Positions 20,121 to 30,958 of a stretch of DNA of 64,000 nt are shown here, piece by piece. The DNA is from Sugiyamaella lignohabitans. Its lineage: Eukaryota > Ascomycota > Dipodascomycetes > Dipodascales > Trichomonascaceae. The stretch lies in NCBI RefSeq assembly GCF_001640025.1, contig NC_031674.1:4712001-4776000 (forward strand), given 5' to 3'. Both the position numbers and the translations under genes were made by a program. The notes under the pieces are model-generated. The model made no database searches. It saw nothing but the letters and a program-made list of their open reading frames with translations, and was not told the DNA's origin. Numbering within the stretch: the stretch's first letter is position 1; every line of letters starts with the position of its first letter.

Positions 20121-20708
20121 TCAAACAGCGCGTGCAAGAAAAATACAATCTGCCCCAGATAAATAGTAATTATTCTTTGAACCGACTGCTGAAAAGCCCA
20201 ATTTTGAATAAAATGCCTGTGCTTGAGTGTTGGATAGATCTGTTTCCAAGGAAATAGATGTCAATACATTTGAGGAGGTATCCGCTAATATTCTCATTTG
20301 ATTTTCAAACTCTTGTACCAACCTCTTTCCTAGACCCTGTTGTCTACATTTTGGATCCACAGACAGCGTTAGGATATGGCCTCTCGCTTCCCTAAGACCG
20401 TTTTCCTTAGAGTCGTTCTCTGTAATTTCTAATCTCCCACTTATAGCACCGACAATATCTAAACGGTTATTTGGTGCAGTCATAAACAGACATATGTGAT
20501 TCTTATTGAACAGAAATTGCAGGAAAAATCCAGTGCTGTAGAAAGAGTTGAGTAAAGTACATGTGAAGGCACGTATAGCCTCTACATCCTTTGATTTCAA
20601 ACAATGTAAGGGGAATGCAGTGTAATCTGTGGTCCTATTCAGGGGTGTATCGGAAAGTTCGTGAGACAACAAGTTCCTCGAATTATCCGAGGGCCCATAA
20701 AGTAACAT
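20121..20708 (-). CDS. GNAT-family N-acetyltransferase (NAA50/NAA60-like)
   Basis: This 195-residue protein has a complete GNAT fold. The acetyl-CoA-binding motif A is LTLSVDPKCRQQGLGKRLV (near 113-131, R/Q-x-x-G-x-G/A pattern). Motif B is AQAFYSKLGFSAVGSKNNYY near the C-terminus, the FY-x-x-x-GF-x-x-x-x-x-x-x-YY arrangement typical of N-terminal acetyltransferases of the Naa50/Naa60 group. About 65 residues precede the fold. Protein N-terminal acetylation is the likely activity, but the substrate cannot be read from sequence and other GNAT roles are possible. It starts at the first ATG (MLLYGPSDNS). Confidence 0.85.
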   Translation of the reverse strand: MLLYGPSDNSRNLLSHELSDTPLNRTTDYTAFPLHCLKSKDVEAIRAFTCTLLNSFYSTGFFLQFLFNKNHICLFMTAPNNRLDIVGAISGRLEITENDSKENGLREARGHILTLSVDPKCRQQGLGKRLVQEFENQMRILADTSSNVLTSISLETDLSNTQAQAFYSKLGFSAVGSKNNYYLSGADCIFLARAV

Positions 20709-21808
20709 TGTTTAAAACGAACAGACTCGATTCTGTTACAGACCTTGCAAACGCTTATCTCACTAATTCTTTTTGTCACTTCTTCTATTTCCAGCTCATG
20801 AAGCACAAGACGGTCCAATTGGTAACAAACAAAGGTTACCAATGTTTTGCTTATATACAAAATTAACGTTCATTGCTCTTGATCCGGCTCTGTGATGATA
20901 TGTGACAGTGGGGGGTGAATCGACATTATCGTGGGAACACCCGGGACTGAGATACACGCGGTAAAGTCCGGAACGAGGAACTGTTCACACTACACATACA
21001 CATGCAGAGTTGGGAGCAGTACGTACTCTTGCGTTTGAGTTAAATCTGTAGAAACTTGTCAGAACTCCGCTAGAAGTTCAATCGATTTCTTCCTTCAAAT
21101 ATACATAAACAGCAGAAGGCGATTTGCCTGTTATTTATTCAATCAATTTGTAGTTTTAATGATAATAATGAGAAACCTCATATGCACACAAGGCCCTTGC
21201 TCAGATCTCATGTATGTATTTGCATTTATCGGGGTGCGTGAACGGTGCTCATGTGTGGGGGTAATCAGTCCCCGCCAACTTGCAAAGATCAAGCTACCGG
21301 TATTTTTACGTAATGATTATAGTAAATCTTGATTGAAAAAGTGACTGTTGGGACCAGTTGCTCCGTCTGATATAATACGAGCCCCTAAGTTCTGTAATGG
21401 TAAACTTTATGTCACAAAGTTTCGCATCATGTAAGAATAGTCATGGCTTGACAACCGGCTGAAACCCGTTAATTTCCGACTATCCGGCGGAAGAGGATAT
21501 GACTATACCATTGCCGAAAGGGACTCCCCGGTGGGCCAAATGTACTTGGGATTCACCTGTACCGAGTCCTGAGTGATTAATCAGTCTGTAACAAACAGTT
21601 GAGATCCGGCAGTTCTCCTGTCAATGAATGTGGGCACATTCACTGGCAGCAGGTAGCTACTAAGTCAGAACCATTGACTCGTTGTTCATAAAAAACAGAA
21701 AATTTATACAACCCAGTTACAATTATCGCATCAACTACTACGTACAATAAGAAGCTAACAACTGACCACAAAAGCATCGTTCCACGGGTTGTAAAGGAAC
21801 GCGCATTC
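20709..21808. other. 1.1-kb intergenic region upstream of the GNAT gene
   Basis: No gene was found. Both flanking genes run leftward, so this is the GNAT promoter plus the cyclophilin 3' region. The stretch 21445-21560 is rich in CGG/CCG triplets (for example TCCGGCGGAA at 21482-21491), the half-site recognised by Zn2Cys6 regulators. No regular paired spacing was confirmed by eye. Confidence 0.5.
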
Positions 21809-22453
21809 CTACAGGTCCTCATGGACGTTTTCGGCCTCTTCGCCAGTGGGAATCGAGGCAATCTCACCAGAATCAGCAATGGTGATAGCAATTGATGGAC
21901 GGTCACCCCAACCAGTCTTGGTATTCTCAATCTTTTTGACAATATCCATACCATCCAAAACTTCGCCGAAGACAACATGCTTACCATCTAACCAAGAGGT
22001 GACGACAGTAGTAATGAAGAATTGAGAGCCATTGGTATTACGACCAGCATTGGCCATTGATAACAAACCTGGTTTGCTGTGCTTGAGAGTAAAGTTCTCA
22101 TCCTCAAACTTGCTTCCGTAAATAGACTTGCCACCAGTACCATCTCCATTGGTGAAGTCACCACCTTGAATCATGAATTGCTTGATAACTCTGTGGAAAC
22201 TGGAGCCTTTGTATCCAAAACCTTTATCTCCAGCAGCTAAGGACCGGAAATTCTCAACGGTTTTGGGGACAACCTCACCATACAAACCGAAAATAATTCG
22301 GCCAAGTTCTTCATTGCCCTGCTTAATATCAAAGTAAACTTTGTGAGTGATGACAGGAGAAACCTGCTCTCCAGCTCCAGAAGCTGCAAAAACGTTGGAG
22401 GCGTAAAGCACAAATCCAAGAATGACTGCGAAAACAGTCCAAAGAAGCTTCAT
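21809..22453 (-). CDS. CPR5: ER-lumenal cyclophilin (peptidyl-prolyl isomerase) ending HEDL
   Basis: This 214-residue cyclophilin B-type enzyme assists proline-limited folding in the secretory pathway. A signal peptide ([23 protein letters not shown]) precedes a complete cyclophilin domain. Active-site segments are [30 protein letters not shown] and [12 protein letters not shown], so it should be catalytically active. The C-terminus reads NVHEDL, verified codon by codon before the TAG. HEDL has the HDEL composition with two residues exchanged, and may be an ER-retrieval variant or a weakened one. It is most like yeast Cpr5/Cpr2. An imperfect palindromic pair of CAACGT elements (22477-22497) lies 24-45 bp upstream of the ATG. 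Confidence 0.94.
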   Translation of the reverse strand: MKLLWTVFAVILGFVLYASNVFAASGAGEQVSPVITHKVYFDIKQGNEELGRIIFGLYGEVVPKTVENFRSLAAGDKGFGYKGSSFHRVIKQFMIQGGDFTNGDGTGGKSIYGSKFEDENFTLKHSKPGLLSMANAGRNTNGSQFFITTVVTSWLDGKHVVFGEVLDGMDIVKKIENTKTGWGDRPSIAITIADSGEIASIPTGEEAENVHEDL

Positions 22454-22828
22454 CTTGATGTTGGTGCAACGAAACTACGTTGTCTTTGTGTCAACGTGGA
22501 AGGGATGAATGATGAGCCGTGCAGAGCAGCAACGCCCTTGAAACTCACGTGATGTCTGTTTAAGAAAAGGGTTTATTATAATTTATCCTTCCGAATATTA
22601 ATACTTGGACGATATTATATATATAAGTATATTTAATATTTAAGAATGTAGGCTAGATTAGTTTCTATCATGTTCCCATTGAAATTTCCTCAGCTTTGTG
22701 GAGGAGCACAGCTGAGCCAGGAAACTGACAATAAATCAAATCCGTACGGCTAAAACTCAGTGATCAAGTTCCAGACGCGGTATACTTTGAAATTCCATTC
22801 TCAAACAACATATACTGGCACTGCTAAA
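22454..22828. other. Divergent promoter region between the cyclophilin gene and TAF9
   Basis: This 375-bp interval holds both promoters. It contains inverted ACGTTG...CAACGT (22477-22497), a CACGTG E-box (about 22547-22552) and a TATA-rich run (22613-22630, ATTATATATATAAGTAT). No gene is seen. An upstream in-frame extension of TAF9 begins with GTG and lacks an ATG, so it is treated as non-coding. Confidence 0.55.
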
Positions 22829-23374
22829 ATGTCAGTAGATGCAAATATCAATTCCAACTCAAGTTCTGCTGAAGCAGATTTACCCAATATAACACCGCGT
22901 GATGTCCGGCTACTTCACCTGATTTTGGCATCGATGGGAGTATCTTCATACCAAGACAGAGTGCCTCTGCAATTAATGGATTTTGCTTTTAGATATACAC
23001 ATGGAGTTCTACAAGATGCTCTCCATTATAGCGACCATGCTCACTCATCCACATCCCATCAACCAGCAGGTGTTGGTCCTTCAAATGTCCCATTGACAAT
23101 AGATGATGTGCGGTTAGCAGTAGGAGCTCGAGTTAATTATCAGTTTAAACCTGCTCCGCCCAAGGAACTATTATTGGATCTTGCACAAGAACGAAACAAA
23201 AGGCCACTCCCACAGGTTAGTCAACAGTATGGTCTAAGATTACCACCCGAGAAGTACTGTTTAACTTCGAAAGAGTGGGAGTTCGACGATGAAGATGACG
23301 AGCTCATGAATGAGATTGTTGACGAACCCGTACCAGCACCTAATTCTAGTGATGTTGCAATGACTGACGACTAG
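22829..23374 (+). CDS. TAF9: TAF9, histone-fold subunit of TFIID and SAGA
   Basis: TAF9 pairs with TAF6 through a histone fold in TFIID and SAGA. The 181-residue product starts at the first in-frame ATG (MSVDANINSN). The histone fold covers about residues 20-100: NITPRDVRLLHLILASMGVSSYQDRVPLQLMDFAFRYTHGVLQDA (two segments), then PLTIDDVRLAVGARVNYQF. The conserved C-terminal extension PPKELLLDLAQERNKRPLP and YGLRLPPEKYCLTSKEW follows, then an acidic tail. Length and motif order match yeast Taf9 (157 residues) with a slightly longer tail. The reading frame is open 23 codons upstream, but no ATG occurs there. Confidence 0.95.
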   Translation: MSVDANINSNSSSAEADLPNITPRDVRLLHLILASMGVSSYQDRVPLQLMDFAFRYTHGVLQDALHYSDHAHSSTSHQPAGVGPSNVPLTIDDVRLAVGARVNYQFKPAPPKELLLDLAQERNKRPLPQVSQQYGLRLPPEKYCLTSKEWEFDDEDDELMNEIVDEPVPAPNSSDVAMTDD

Positions 23375-23594
23375 ACCTATATATTGTATTTAATGAATCA
23401 GTGATGCCCTTTATATCATAAGTACTCTAATTCTTGGGTTTGGCTTTTTATACAACATCCAAATTCCGATGCGAGAAATTCAATCAACCCAGATGAAAGC
23501 CCAGTAAAATAAGACGGGACTGGCTGTAGCCCAGGCTCTCACTGCTGCTGAGGACAATCGCTTCTTCCCACCCGCATATTAAGAGATGAAAAAT

Positions 23595-24779
23595 CTATAT
23601 TTGTTTCACGGTAATATCTACATAATCAGAGAAACTTTTGCTCACTAGCTCGTAGCTGATATTTTTCCCAATGAGAACTAGTTTTCCATAGTTCATATCC
23701 AAATCATCTACAGTTAGAGGTGACTCGCCTTCCAAATCAACGATATCGTAGGTATCTCTGACTCCTTGTATAATTCGGGTCTGTCTGCTATTATCATCTC
23801 GCATCAATCGTCCTTTGGTTCTATGTATCTCCACAACAGTACCATCAATGTCATATTCCCAAAGAACGTGTTGCAACCATGACTCTATTTTTTCCTCTTG
23901 CTCCTGGGTTGTCTTATCGAACCCCAGCGCTATTGTCGCTATTCTATGATCATGCCATCCGTTGGCTAACTCTTTGGAACTGCTGAGTCTCGCATTGTCT
24001 ATCGTTCCATCATAGGCTCTCAAATCTAGAATTTTAGACAGATCAACTTTTCCATATGTGCTCTCTACGATGGGTGCAATGGAATTGATGCTACTTATCC
24101 TTGCTTTGATAGCTTCGAGATCTGAGGGTCTCGTGACGAATCTGTCACACTTGTTGAGAATAATAACATCAGCATGGGCTATTTGAATACTAGCTGTCGA
24201 AATACGGGGAAGCACTTCTTCGGCCTTACTTTTCTGGCCTCTTTTGGACTGGTCATCTTCCGTCACATCTTCAAGGCTCTTGACAATATTCTCAGCATCG
24301 AGCACAGTTATGATTCCATCTAAATAGATACTTGATAGTAGAGCATCATCCAGCCAGAACATATTAGCGATAGGACCAGGATCTGCCACTCCTGATGTTT
24401 CGAGTAGAATATAATCAAATTTACCGCTCTTTTCCATTAGCTTCTCGATGGCAGCGACCCCATTATCCTTGACAGTACAGCATAAACATCCATTATCCAG
24501 TTCCAGCCATTCTTCGTAAATCGATTGGCCGTCCCTTACCGTGAGTGCTCGCTCTATATCTGCTGTACTGCCAAATTCATTCATAATCATTGCAATTTTT
24601 TTCTCCTTCTGAGTAGCCACATAGTTTAGCAATGTGGATTTACCACTTCCAAGATAACCCGTCACAATAGTTATTGGCACCCTTTTAAGCGGCATACTTT
24701 CTGGATGATCATAGCTACCAGCTACATCAACCAATTCTGGTACATCCTCGTCATCTAATGCAACAGTGGTGTTAACCAT
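23595..24779 (-). CDS. ZNG1: ZNG1-type COG0523/CobW GTPase metallochaperone
   Basis: This 394-residue P-loop GTPase belongs to the COG0523 family. The eukaryotic Zng1 branch delivers zinc to methionine aminopeptidase 1. Visible motifs are Walker A GYLGSGKST (41-49), the metal-site GCLCC (CxCC at 98-101), ETSGVADPGP, and the guanine-specificity motif NKCD. The C-terminal CobW_C domain includes HGRTKG-like EIHRTKGRLMRDD. The upstream frame is closed by a TGA, and the first in-frame ATG gives MVNTTVALDD. The N-terminal DVPELVDVAG resembles the CPELVP METAP1-docking motif known in Zng1 proteins but lacks its cysteine and second proline. Similar to Saccharomyces YNR029C. Confidence 0.93.
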   Translation of the reverse strand: MVNTTVALDDEDVPELVDVAGSYDHPESMPLKRVPITIVTGYLGSGKSTLLNYVATQKEKKIAMIMNEFGSTADIERALTVRDGQSIYEEWLELDNGCLCCTVKDNGVAAIEKLMEKSGKFDYILLETSGVADPGPIANMFWLDDALLSSIYLDGIITVLDAENIVKSLEDVTEDDQSKRGQKSKAEEVLPRISTASIQIAHADVIILNKCDRFVTRPSDLEAIKARISSINSIAPIVESTYGKVDLSKILDLRAYDGTIDNARLSSSKELANGWHDHRIATIALGFDKTTQEQEEKIESWLQHVLWEYDIDGTVVEIHRTKGRLMRDDNSRQTRIIQGVRDTYDIVDLEGESPLTVDDLDMNYGKLVLIGKNISYELVSKSFSDYVDITVKQI

Positions 24780-25690
24780 ATCAACCAAGCTGTCTAGTAC
24801 GATGTGAGTTCATCCAGTTCACTTCACGGCCTAGCAGAGTATGCATTGCGCTATTCTTGCCGCTCACGCGGGACATGAGACCTTGTTAACAGTTATGTCT
24901 GTGTCATGTCCAAAAATTAGACTTTACTCAGGCTGGATACAGTATAGTGAAGTTTAGCCGCCCCTTCTCATGTATCTTGAAAATATTCTTGTTTACTCAC
25001 CTCCTTTTGCTACCAAATGCGTCCAACTCTATTTTCCTTCCGGTGCCGTGCCCCGTGCTCGATCACCTGCGCATTTAGCGACAGAGATTAAAATGCATGT
25101 TACAAAGAACACTCGAAAATTGAGGAATGTTTGATTTAGACAAACCTTCTTTTATCGCCATTAACTCAATTTAAAGGTACCATACTGATTGTCAGCATTT
25201 TTACCAGTATTTTGTTAATTTTGCTGGATTGTATGTCTCCGGATATCAGCTGGTCTGTTTTGGTTATTTTCAAATATATTTTATTTTCTTACAGATGTGA
25301 TAATCGTTCGAAATCTTCTATACAGAAAAAAACAAATTCTAAGTAGTCAATATGCACGATAAAATTAAACATATTGACTCAAACAGGCTAGGTACCTACG
25401 CCCAACGAATAGAGCTGCACAGATGCATAGGAAATATTATTATACACATATATCTATCAGAGAATCCAAAGAGCACTACTAAATCCAGCTCTTTTAAAAT
25501 CGAATCAATTAACAACTAAAGTTAACCTGTTTTCATTAATAAATAAATTATGAACGAGTTTATTCTCGTTGGTGTGCGGTGCGAAGATTCTTTTACAGAA
25601 CACATAAAAAATACGAATAATATTGTGAAACCTTCATGCAAGTACTGAAAATCAGCAGTCAAAAGAAAATAAAAATAGGATAATGAGCAT
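24780..25690. other. 0.9-kb intergenic region upstream of ZNG1
   Basis: No gene was found. Both neighbours run leftward, so it holds the ZNG1 promoter and the 3' UTR of the zinc-finger gene. It is AT-rich, with a somewhat GC-richer patch at about 25040-25080 and stop codons frequent in all frames. Confidence 0.5.
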
Positions 25691-27167
25691 TCAGGCTGTT
25701 CTTAATGGGGCCGGGAGTCTGTGCTTTACCGGGTGAGATCCGTCTAGTCGCAAACCTAATGGACTACAATCATAGTTGGCACCGCTCTTATCGTTGAAGC
25801 TGGGGAAATTGCCTTCTCTTCTCTTACCGTCAATTGACATTGAGATATGGTAATTTCCAGACCCTTGAGTATAGGGTTGATACATGTAATTCTTGGCCTG
25901 CATATGACTTGGCATAGAGTCAAGTAGAGGAGTGGTGCCAATGGGTGGGATTTCTCTAGGATTGGCAAACGAGTAAGACTGGCCACTGGTCGAACTTGGG
26001 GAAATAGGCGACGAATTGAAACTGTCAGTTTGTTCCCTACTTAAATTTCCTGAGTTGGATGCTATGATTGCAAGTGATACCAGTGGGTGTTGTGGAGAGA
26101 TTCTAATATCCACAGGACTTGGTCTTTCATCCTCTTTCCTATAGGGATGGGAGCTTCCATGTGACCCATAGTGACGTGTCAATGTAGTGTTTCTTGTGAA
26201 GGTTTTGGTACATCCGGGGTAATTGCATGAATAGGGTCTATTTCCAGTGTGAACACGTCGGTGACGGGCCAAAGAACTTGAGTCGCTGAAGGCTTTGTTA
26301 CAAACATCGCATTTGTGAGGCTTTTCTCCTGTATGTACTCTGATATGAACAGTCAAGGCTGATCTCTGTATAAATCTTTTTCCACAAATAGTACAAAGAT
26401 TCGGTCTGATTCCCGAATGTATCCTCTCTAGTCTGAGTTAGATATCTGTCGTCGCATTGCGCCCAAATAATATGCTACTTACCATGTCTTACTAAGTCGC
26501 TCTTTCTTGAAAACCTTCTCTCACATGTGGAGCATGGAAATGGCTTTGATTTTTGCTTTATCACAGGATCCGTTGGTAAGGTTGATGTATACCTCGGAGC
26601 AGTGAATCCACTATTAGAGAAGGTTGGAACATTTGTCACCATGTGTGGTTGGTGATTGAACTGAGGACAGTGCAGTTCGTATAACGGTGGTGGTGGTGGG
26701 GGCTGGGCAAATACTCTTGGTTCATTAGTCATTCCAGGAAGAGGATATGGGGATACAAGATTATTGGAAATCGAAGGCAAATTTTCGGGAGGATACGATG
26801 TTGTCGTCAACACTGGACGGAGAGGAGGAGCTGCACATGTGGAGCAACTTGGTTGAGAGACGCTAGTCCATTGAGGCTGAGGCAAATTTATGTTGTTTCT
26901 TAAATATTCCCGTTTCTCAGTAGAGCTAGAAACTGCTAGTGGACTCTTGCTTGACTGGTTCTGGGGGCATTTTTTCTCATTATTGACTTTTTGACCATCA
27001 GATCTTTGGGCATCTGGTAAACTACTCTCCTCTTTATTTGCATTTATACTGGATAGTGAATTCTTACTTTCTGCCTCTTGACAAGGCGGGTCGCCCGTTT
27101 TCGCTGGTGGTAATGTTTTTGCATCTTCGGCATTTCCTTTATGGTTTAGAATTGAACTAAGATCCAT
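25691..27167 (-). CDS. C2H2 zinc-finger transcription factor with four fingers, two exons
   Basis: Exon 1 is 26483-27167 and exon 2 is 25691-26427. The 55-nt intron (26428-26482) has GTAAGT, CTAAC and ACTAG signals in phase 1, giving 473 residues. The intron cuts the first zinc finger between its two histidines; splicing restores CSTC-x12-HERIH. Four consecutive C2H2 fingers follow: [57 protein letters not shown] and [20 protein letters not shown] (C-x4-C). TGEKP-type linkers join fingers 2-3. The N-terminal 215 residues and C-terminal 125 are Ser/Pro/Asn-rich and probably regulatory. It resembles Azf1-like and other fungal regulators, but the target cannot be named. The 2.8-kb upstream region fits a gene under complex control. 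Confidence 0.92.
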
Positions 27168-30008
27168 ATCGATATCTCTATACCAAACTCTTCTGGTGGC
27201 GGCTCTGATTACTCGATAATTAACAGACTCTATTTATTTTTATTAGCTTTAGTTCAGCTATTAGGCTCTCTTGATAAAAATTCTATCTTTGAGCTTCCTA
27301 TATATATATATATATATATGTAAATAAACCTACTTCCCATTTTTGTACATATTATTCATTGATGAAAAGGTGAATTTTATGCGAAACCATACCTGGAGCA
27401 GATTGAAAAGGACCCCTTTGGTCACAAAAAGAAAACCATTATTTTATTTGAGATGTTGGGACCATCGTGCACATAGTTTGTTTTTCTTGCATAAATTTAG
27501 TTGATATGTAGGCTGGTCCTACCGCTGATCATTTACCCCTAGGAATGAGAGTAGGGACTAAGTAGCATAGATTTACTAGGTAATTGAAGAAAGAGTAAGT
27601 GCCATAGCTTTATTTTTACATTTTACTCGGTAGTCCCTCTCAGGAGCCCCCCGCTGTGTACACTTTTTTGATGTTGACAGCAACACGCGTGCTTCGCATA
27701 TTAGACACAATGGCATAATGTAGGGGGATGCCAAAACCCCTGGGCCTGATGATTTGATACCTCCCTGCTTCTAGAGTGGTTGATGTCATGGCGGCATAAG
27801 TTTTATTTTACATATTCTACCAAGTTATATACCCAGTACCTCCGTTTCTGTGGGCTTCTCTGTCTTTGCTATGTCCCTAAAACATAGATATGAACCTAGC
27901 TTTGGGCTGTTCATAGCTGTGGTGGTGAGTATTCCATGACATTTCTTATGTGCTTGGACCCACTGCTCGCTAAGGCCGGTATCTTCTTATGATATCAATG
28001 CTGAAAGCAATGGTATCGACTCCAGGCTATATCGAAAATGGAGTGGTTCAGCCTCCACCTCCTTCCTGTTTCATGGAATATTTACAGTTTCATTTCTTTT
28101 TCAACGAACTTTTTGCTTTTTGGATTTCGGCTGTATTTGTTATTAATTCTCTTGGAGCTCGGATATGTGGTATCCAAGCTTTACCTGCATTACAATAGCA
28201 TCATATTCATATAAATCATCCTTAGATATAAAATGTCATAATAATCCTTTTTCTTGACCATACCGCCGAGCTACCCATAACATTCCCCCATTGAGACCCG
28301 ACGACATAATTATTCTCCATTCAATCTCATAGGTTTATTCTTATCTTAGTCCTCCGGCTGGCCACCGCCATCACCTAGCCCTACTCAAAGATATTAATCA
28401 ACCGACATAAGATAACTCTCTTCTTTTGTTCAATCTTATTCCTTCTCCTTGAATCATTTCCGGAGGTGGCCCGTTCTAGATAGACTTCAGAAGGAGCGAG
28501 CTGGGCACTTGCATATTGATATAAGCAAAAAAGGCAAGACCACCCCTCGCCTTTAATCCTTCCCAGTTCTGTTCTCAGTAATGCTCTATTCAGGGCCCTT
28601 TGCCCGGTTCTTACAGAGGATGTTACCACTGTATTGGACACCCGTGTCGCTTATATATAATACCATAATATGACATGAAGTAAAAAACTTTGCCGTGGGA
28701 TTAGGTCATGCGGTGATGCTCGAACAAGCAATCCTGGCTTAATGGATGCAGGGATGTATGAAGGCGATAGCAGAATATGGAGTAGCGCCAACGCGCCCAC
28801 TCCTCTCTTACTGTATGTGGATATTTTATCCCTGTTGGTACATTACCATTGATGCAAAGTTCGAACTAGCGCCAGCACTTGTTGACCACAGTTATCGAGG
28901 AGAAGTTTACCAAAATTATTTTTGATTTTGCATATCCCCATTAGTTAAAACGGGTCCCACAGTAGAGCTGCATAAACATGCATCAGATCTCACATGAATG
29001 TAACTCTAAATGGATCCAACATAACGATCTACGCGGGGATGAACTCGGATACTACAGAGAAGTTCATGATGAAAACATTCACTGAATTTGGTTTTTGGAA
29101 ACTTTAAAAAAGCACCTCCTTGGTCTGTTTGTTTACGACGGGAAGGAAAGCAAAACTATGCTGTGTTATAATAGACATGACTATTGCTGATTCCGTCGAT
29201 ACGCCTTGGACCATATTCTGGCCCGATAAATCTACAATAGTGAACACCTCCTTCATCCCTGCTGAACATTATGTATGAGGGCATAATAATTGCTGACCAT
29301 ACTCTATCAATTCTTGTAGGTACACAGGAGGGTGCTGCGGCAGTACATTCGTCTCAGAACCCGTTAAAAAAATGCAATTATGTGGCTACATGTATAGGCA
29401 TCGAAGGTGCTTCGATTTTTCAATTCTACCATGCCGATGCTCATTTGGTCCAAGCAGATCGTCAAAACTTACTGTCGCCACTTGGACAAACTCCATATTC
29501 AGTGCGGGCCATGTGATATTAAAACATATGGACCCATTGTCAATATTATGGCCGTGTCATCGGCCTATCATTTCTTCTTGAGGACCGAAAGTGATTATCA
29601 TAATTTCAATCTAAATTATTCTGGTGAATTGATATGCATCGTCTTTCCATAATTCACTCCCTTATCAGCACAAGGTCATCCTAGCTGTAAATCCCATAAC
29701 CGTACTATTCTGTTTCGTGCCAATCTCTATTCCCCAGCATCCAGGAAGCGTTTGGATCAGTTGAGCCAAATCATTCTATAAAGAAGCATATTTGTATATT
29801 TATAATAATAAAAAGAACGATGAAATCATATCTAACACGCGCCTTGAATAGGGTCGATCAACTCACTTGTGTGAAAAAATGGTGGTACGGGGAAAAATAG
29901 GAAACTAGGTATTGGAATAGATAACATGCGCGCGGGCGTATACTTATTTTGACCCTAACCTGTTAGAAAGGGCATTTCTAACATCCAGCAAAACAGTCCT
30001 CGTTATCA
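27168..30008. other. 2.8-kb divergent intergenic region, no gene seen
   Basis: This is the longest gene-free stretch, between the zinc-finger factor (leftward) and VPH2 (rightward). Open frames are under 90 codons, overlap each other and lack domains. Two similar AT-rich phrases, around 27602-27635 and 27791-27825 (CATA-G-TTTTATTTT-ACAT), are degenerate. No tRNA B-box, snRNA core or LTR was recognised. Confidence 0.5.
27300..27319. repeat. TA dinucleotide microsatellite
   Basis: A (TA)n run of about ten units lies about 135 bp upstream of the zinc-finger factor ATG. It could act as a TATA-rich promoter element or be a simple repeat. Confidence 0.8.
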
Positions 30009-30827
30009 ATGGTTTTATTAGTGGCCACGAAAAGAATTGAGCGAGCATTAGAGACCTATAATGAGCTAGAAGGTTCTGTCAGCAAAATTGATGAAGCTTT
30101 AGATAAAAAGGATGAAAATAAAGCGTTGACAACCACTGCAAGTACTTCTCAAAGAGAGCCTGCAATCGAACATGACCGTCTTGTCATCATATCCAAGAGT
30201 CTGATTGCCAGGTACCCTGACAATGCAGAGTATAGGCTAGCGGCATTAGTTAAGGGCACTTATGTATATAATCCTCCGAAGCCGCCAGCTCCCCCCAAAT
30301 CAGAAGAATTTTTGAAACAAATGGAACGCCTCCGAAATGAGGAGGCGGAAAGGGAATACCAGAGAATGATCAATCCTGAGCTGGCCTTAGCTATTTCTTC
30401 TGGTTCTGAATCAGTTCCATCCATCGGTCAAGAGGCAAAGCAGTTAAAGGAGCAATTATCGGCGATTGTAAATATAATGGTGTCTGTTGCGTCAGTTGCA
30501 GCTGCCATATGGTACTGGTCTGGTTCGTCTGCTGGGTTTTCAACACCTACACGGACATTATTGAGTTTATTCGGAGCAATAACTGTTCTTATAGCAGAGG
30601 TAGTTGTCTACCTCCGCTACAAGGTAAGAGTTGAAGAGGCAAAGGTGCTTGAAAGAAATAAGAAGGAAAAGAAGAGTATTGTGTCAACAGTTGATCTAGC
30701 TGATTCAGCCCAAAGCATTATTTCGCTGAACCTTGATAACTCCAGTACCTCAGTCGATACTTCGAAGGACAAACTTTTATCAAAGAAGTCTAAATCGGAC
30801 ATGCGCAAAAGAGGCAAAAAGTCTTGA
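30009..30827 (+). CDS. VPH2: VPH2/VMA12, V-ATPase assembly factor of the ER
   Basis: Vma12 (Vph2) works with Vma22 and Vma21 in the ER to assemble the Vo sector of the vacuolar H+-ATPase. The 272-residue protein begins with a helical cytosolic domain. The conserved middle has a YRLAALVKGTYVYNPPKPPAPPKS stretch (shown in two parts in the frame) and EAEREYQRMINPE. Two membrane segments lie at about 150-170 (IVNIMVSVASVAAAIWYW) and 180-205 (TLLSLFGAITVLIAEVVVYL). A lysine-rich C-terminus ends KKSKSDMRKRGKKS, a position where dilysine-type ER signals occur. Length is slightly above Saccharomyces Vph2 (215). It converges on the cis-prenyltransferase gene, with 131 bp between stops. Confidence 0.9.
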   Translation: MVLLVATKRIERALETYNELEGSVSKIDEALDKKDENKALTTTASTSQREPAIEHDRLVIISKSLIARYPDNAEYRLAALVKGTYVYNPPKPPAPPKSEEFLKQMERLRNEEAEREYQRMINPELALAISSGSESVPSIGQEAKQLKEQLSAIVNIMVSVASVAAAIWYWSGSSAGFSTPTRTLLSLFGAITVLIAEVVVYLRYKVRVEEAKVLERNKKEKKSIVSTVDLADSAQSIISLNLDNSSTSVDTSKDKLLSKKSKSDMRKRGKKS

Positions 30828-30958
30828 AACTTGTGACTCAGCTATAATAGGCACATTCGATATTCAGGATATAAATATGTATTGGATCATATTGCATTTG
30901 ATGATTCTTGATTCTTTAACAAACTACCAGTTGTATATAATTAAATTTAAAGAGATAA

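Noticed and set aside
29054..29060. ACAGAGA string resembling the U6 snRNA core
   Set aside because: The flanking AGATTAGCATGGCC context and the 3' part of U6 are absent; the 7-base match is expected by chance.
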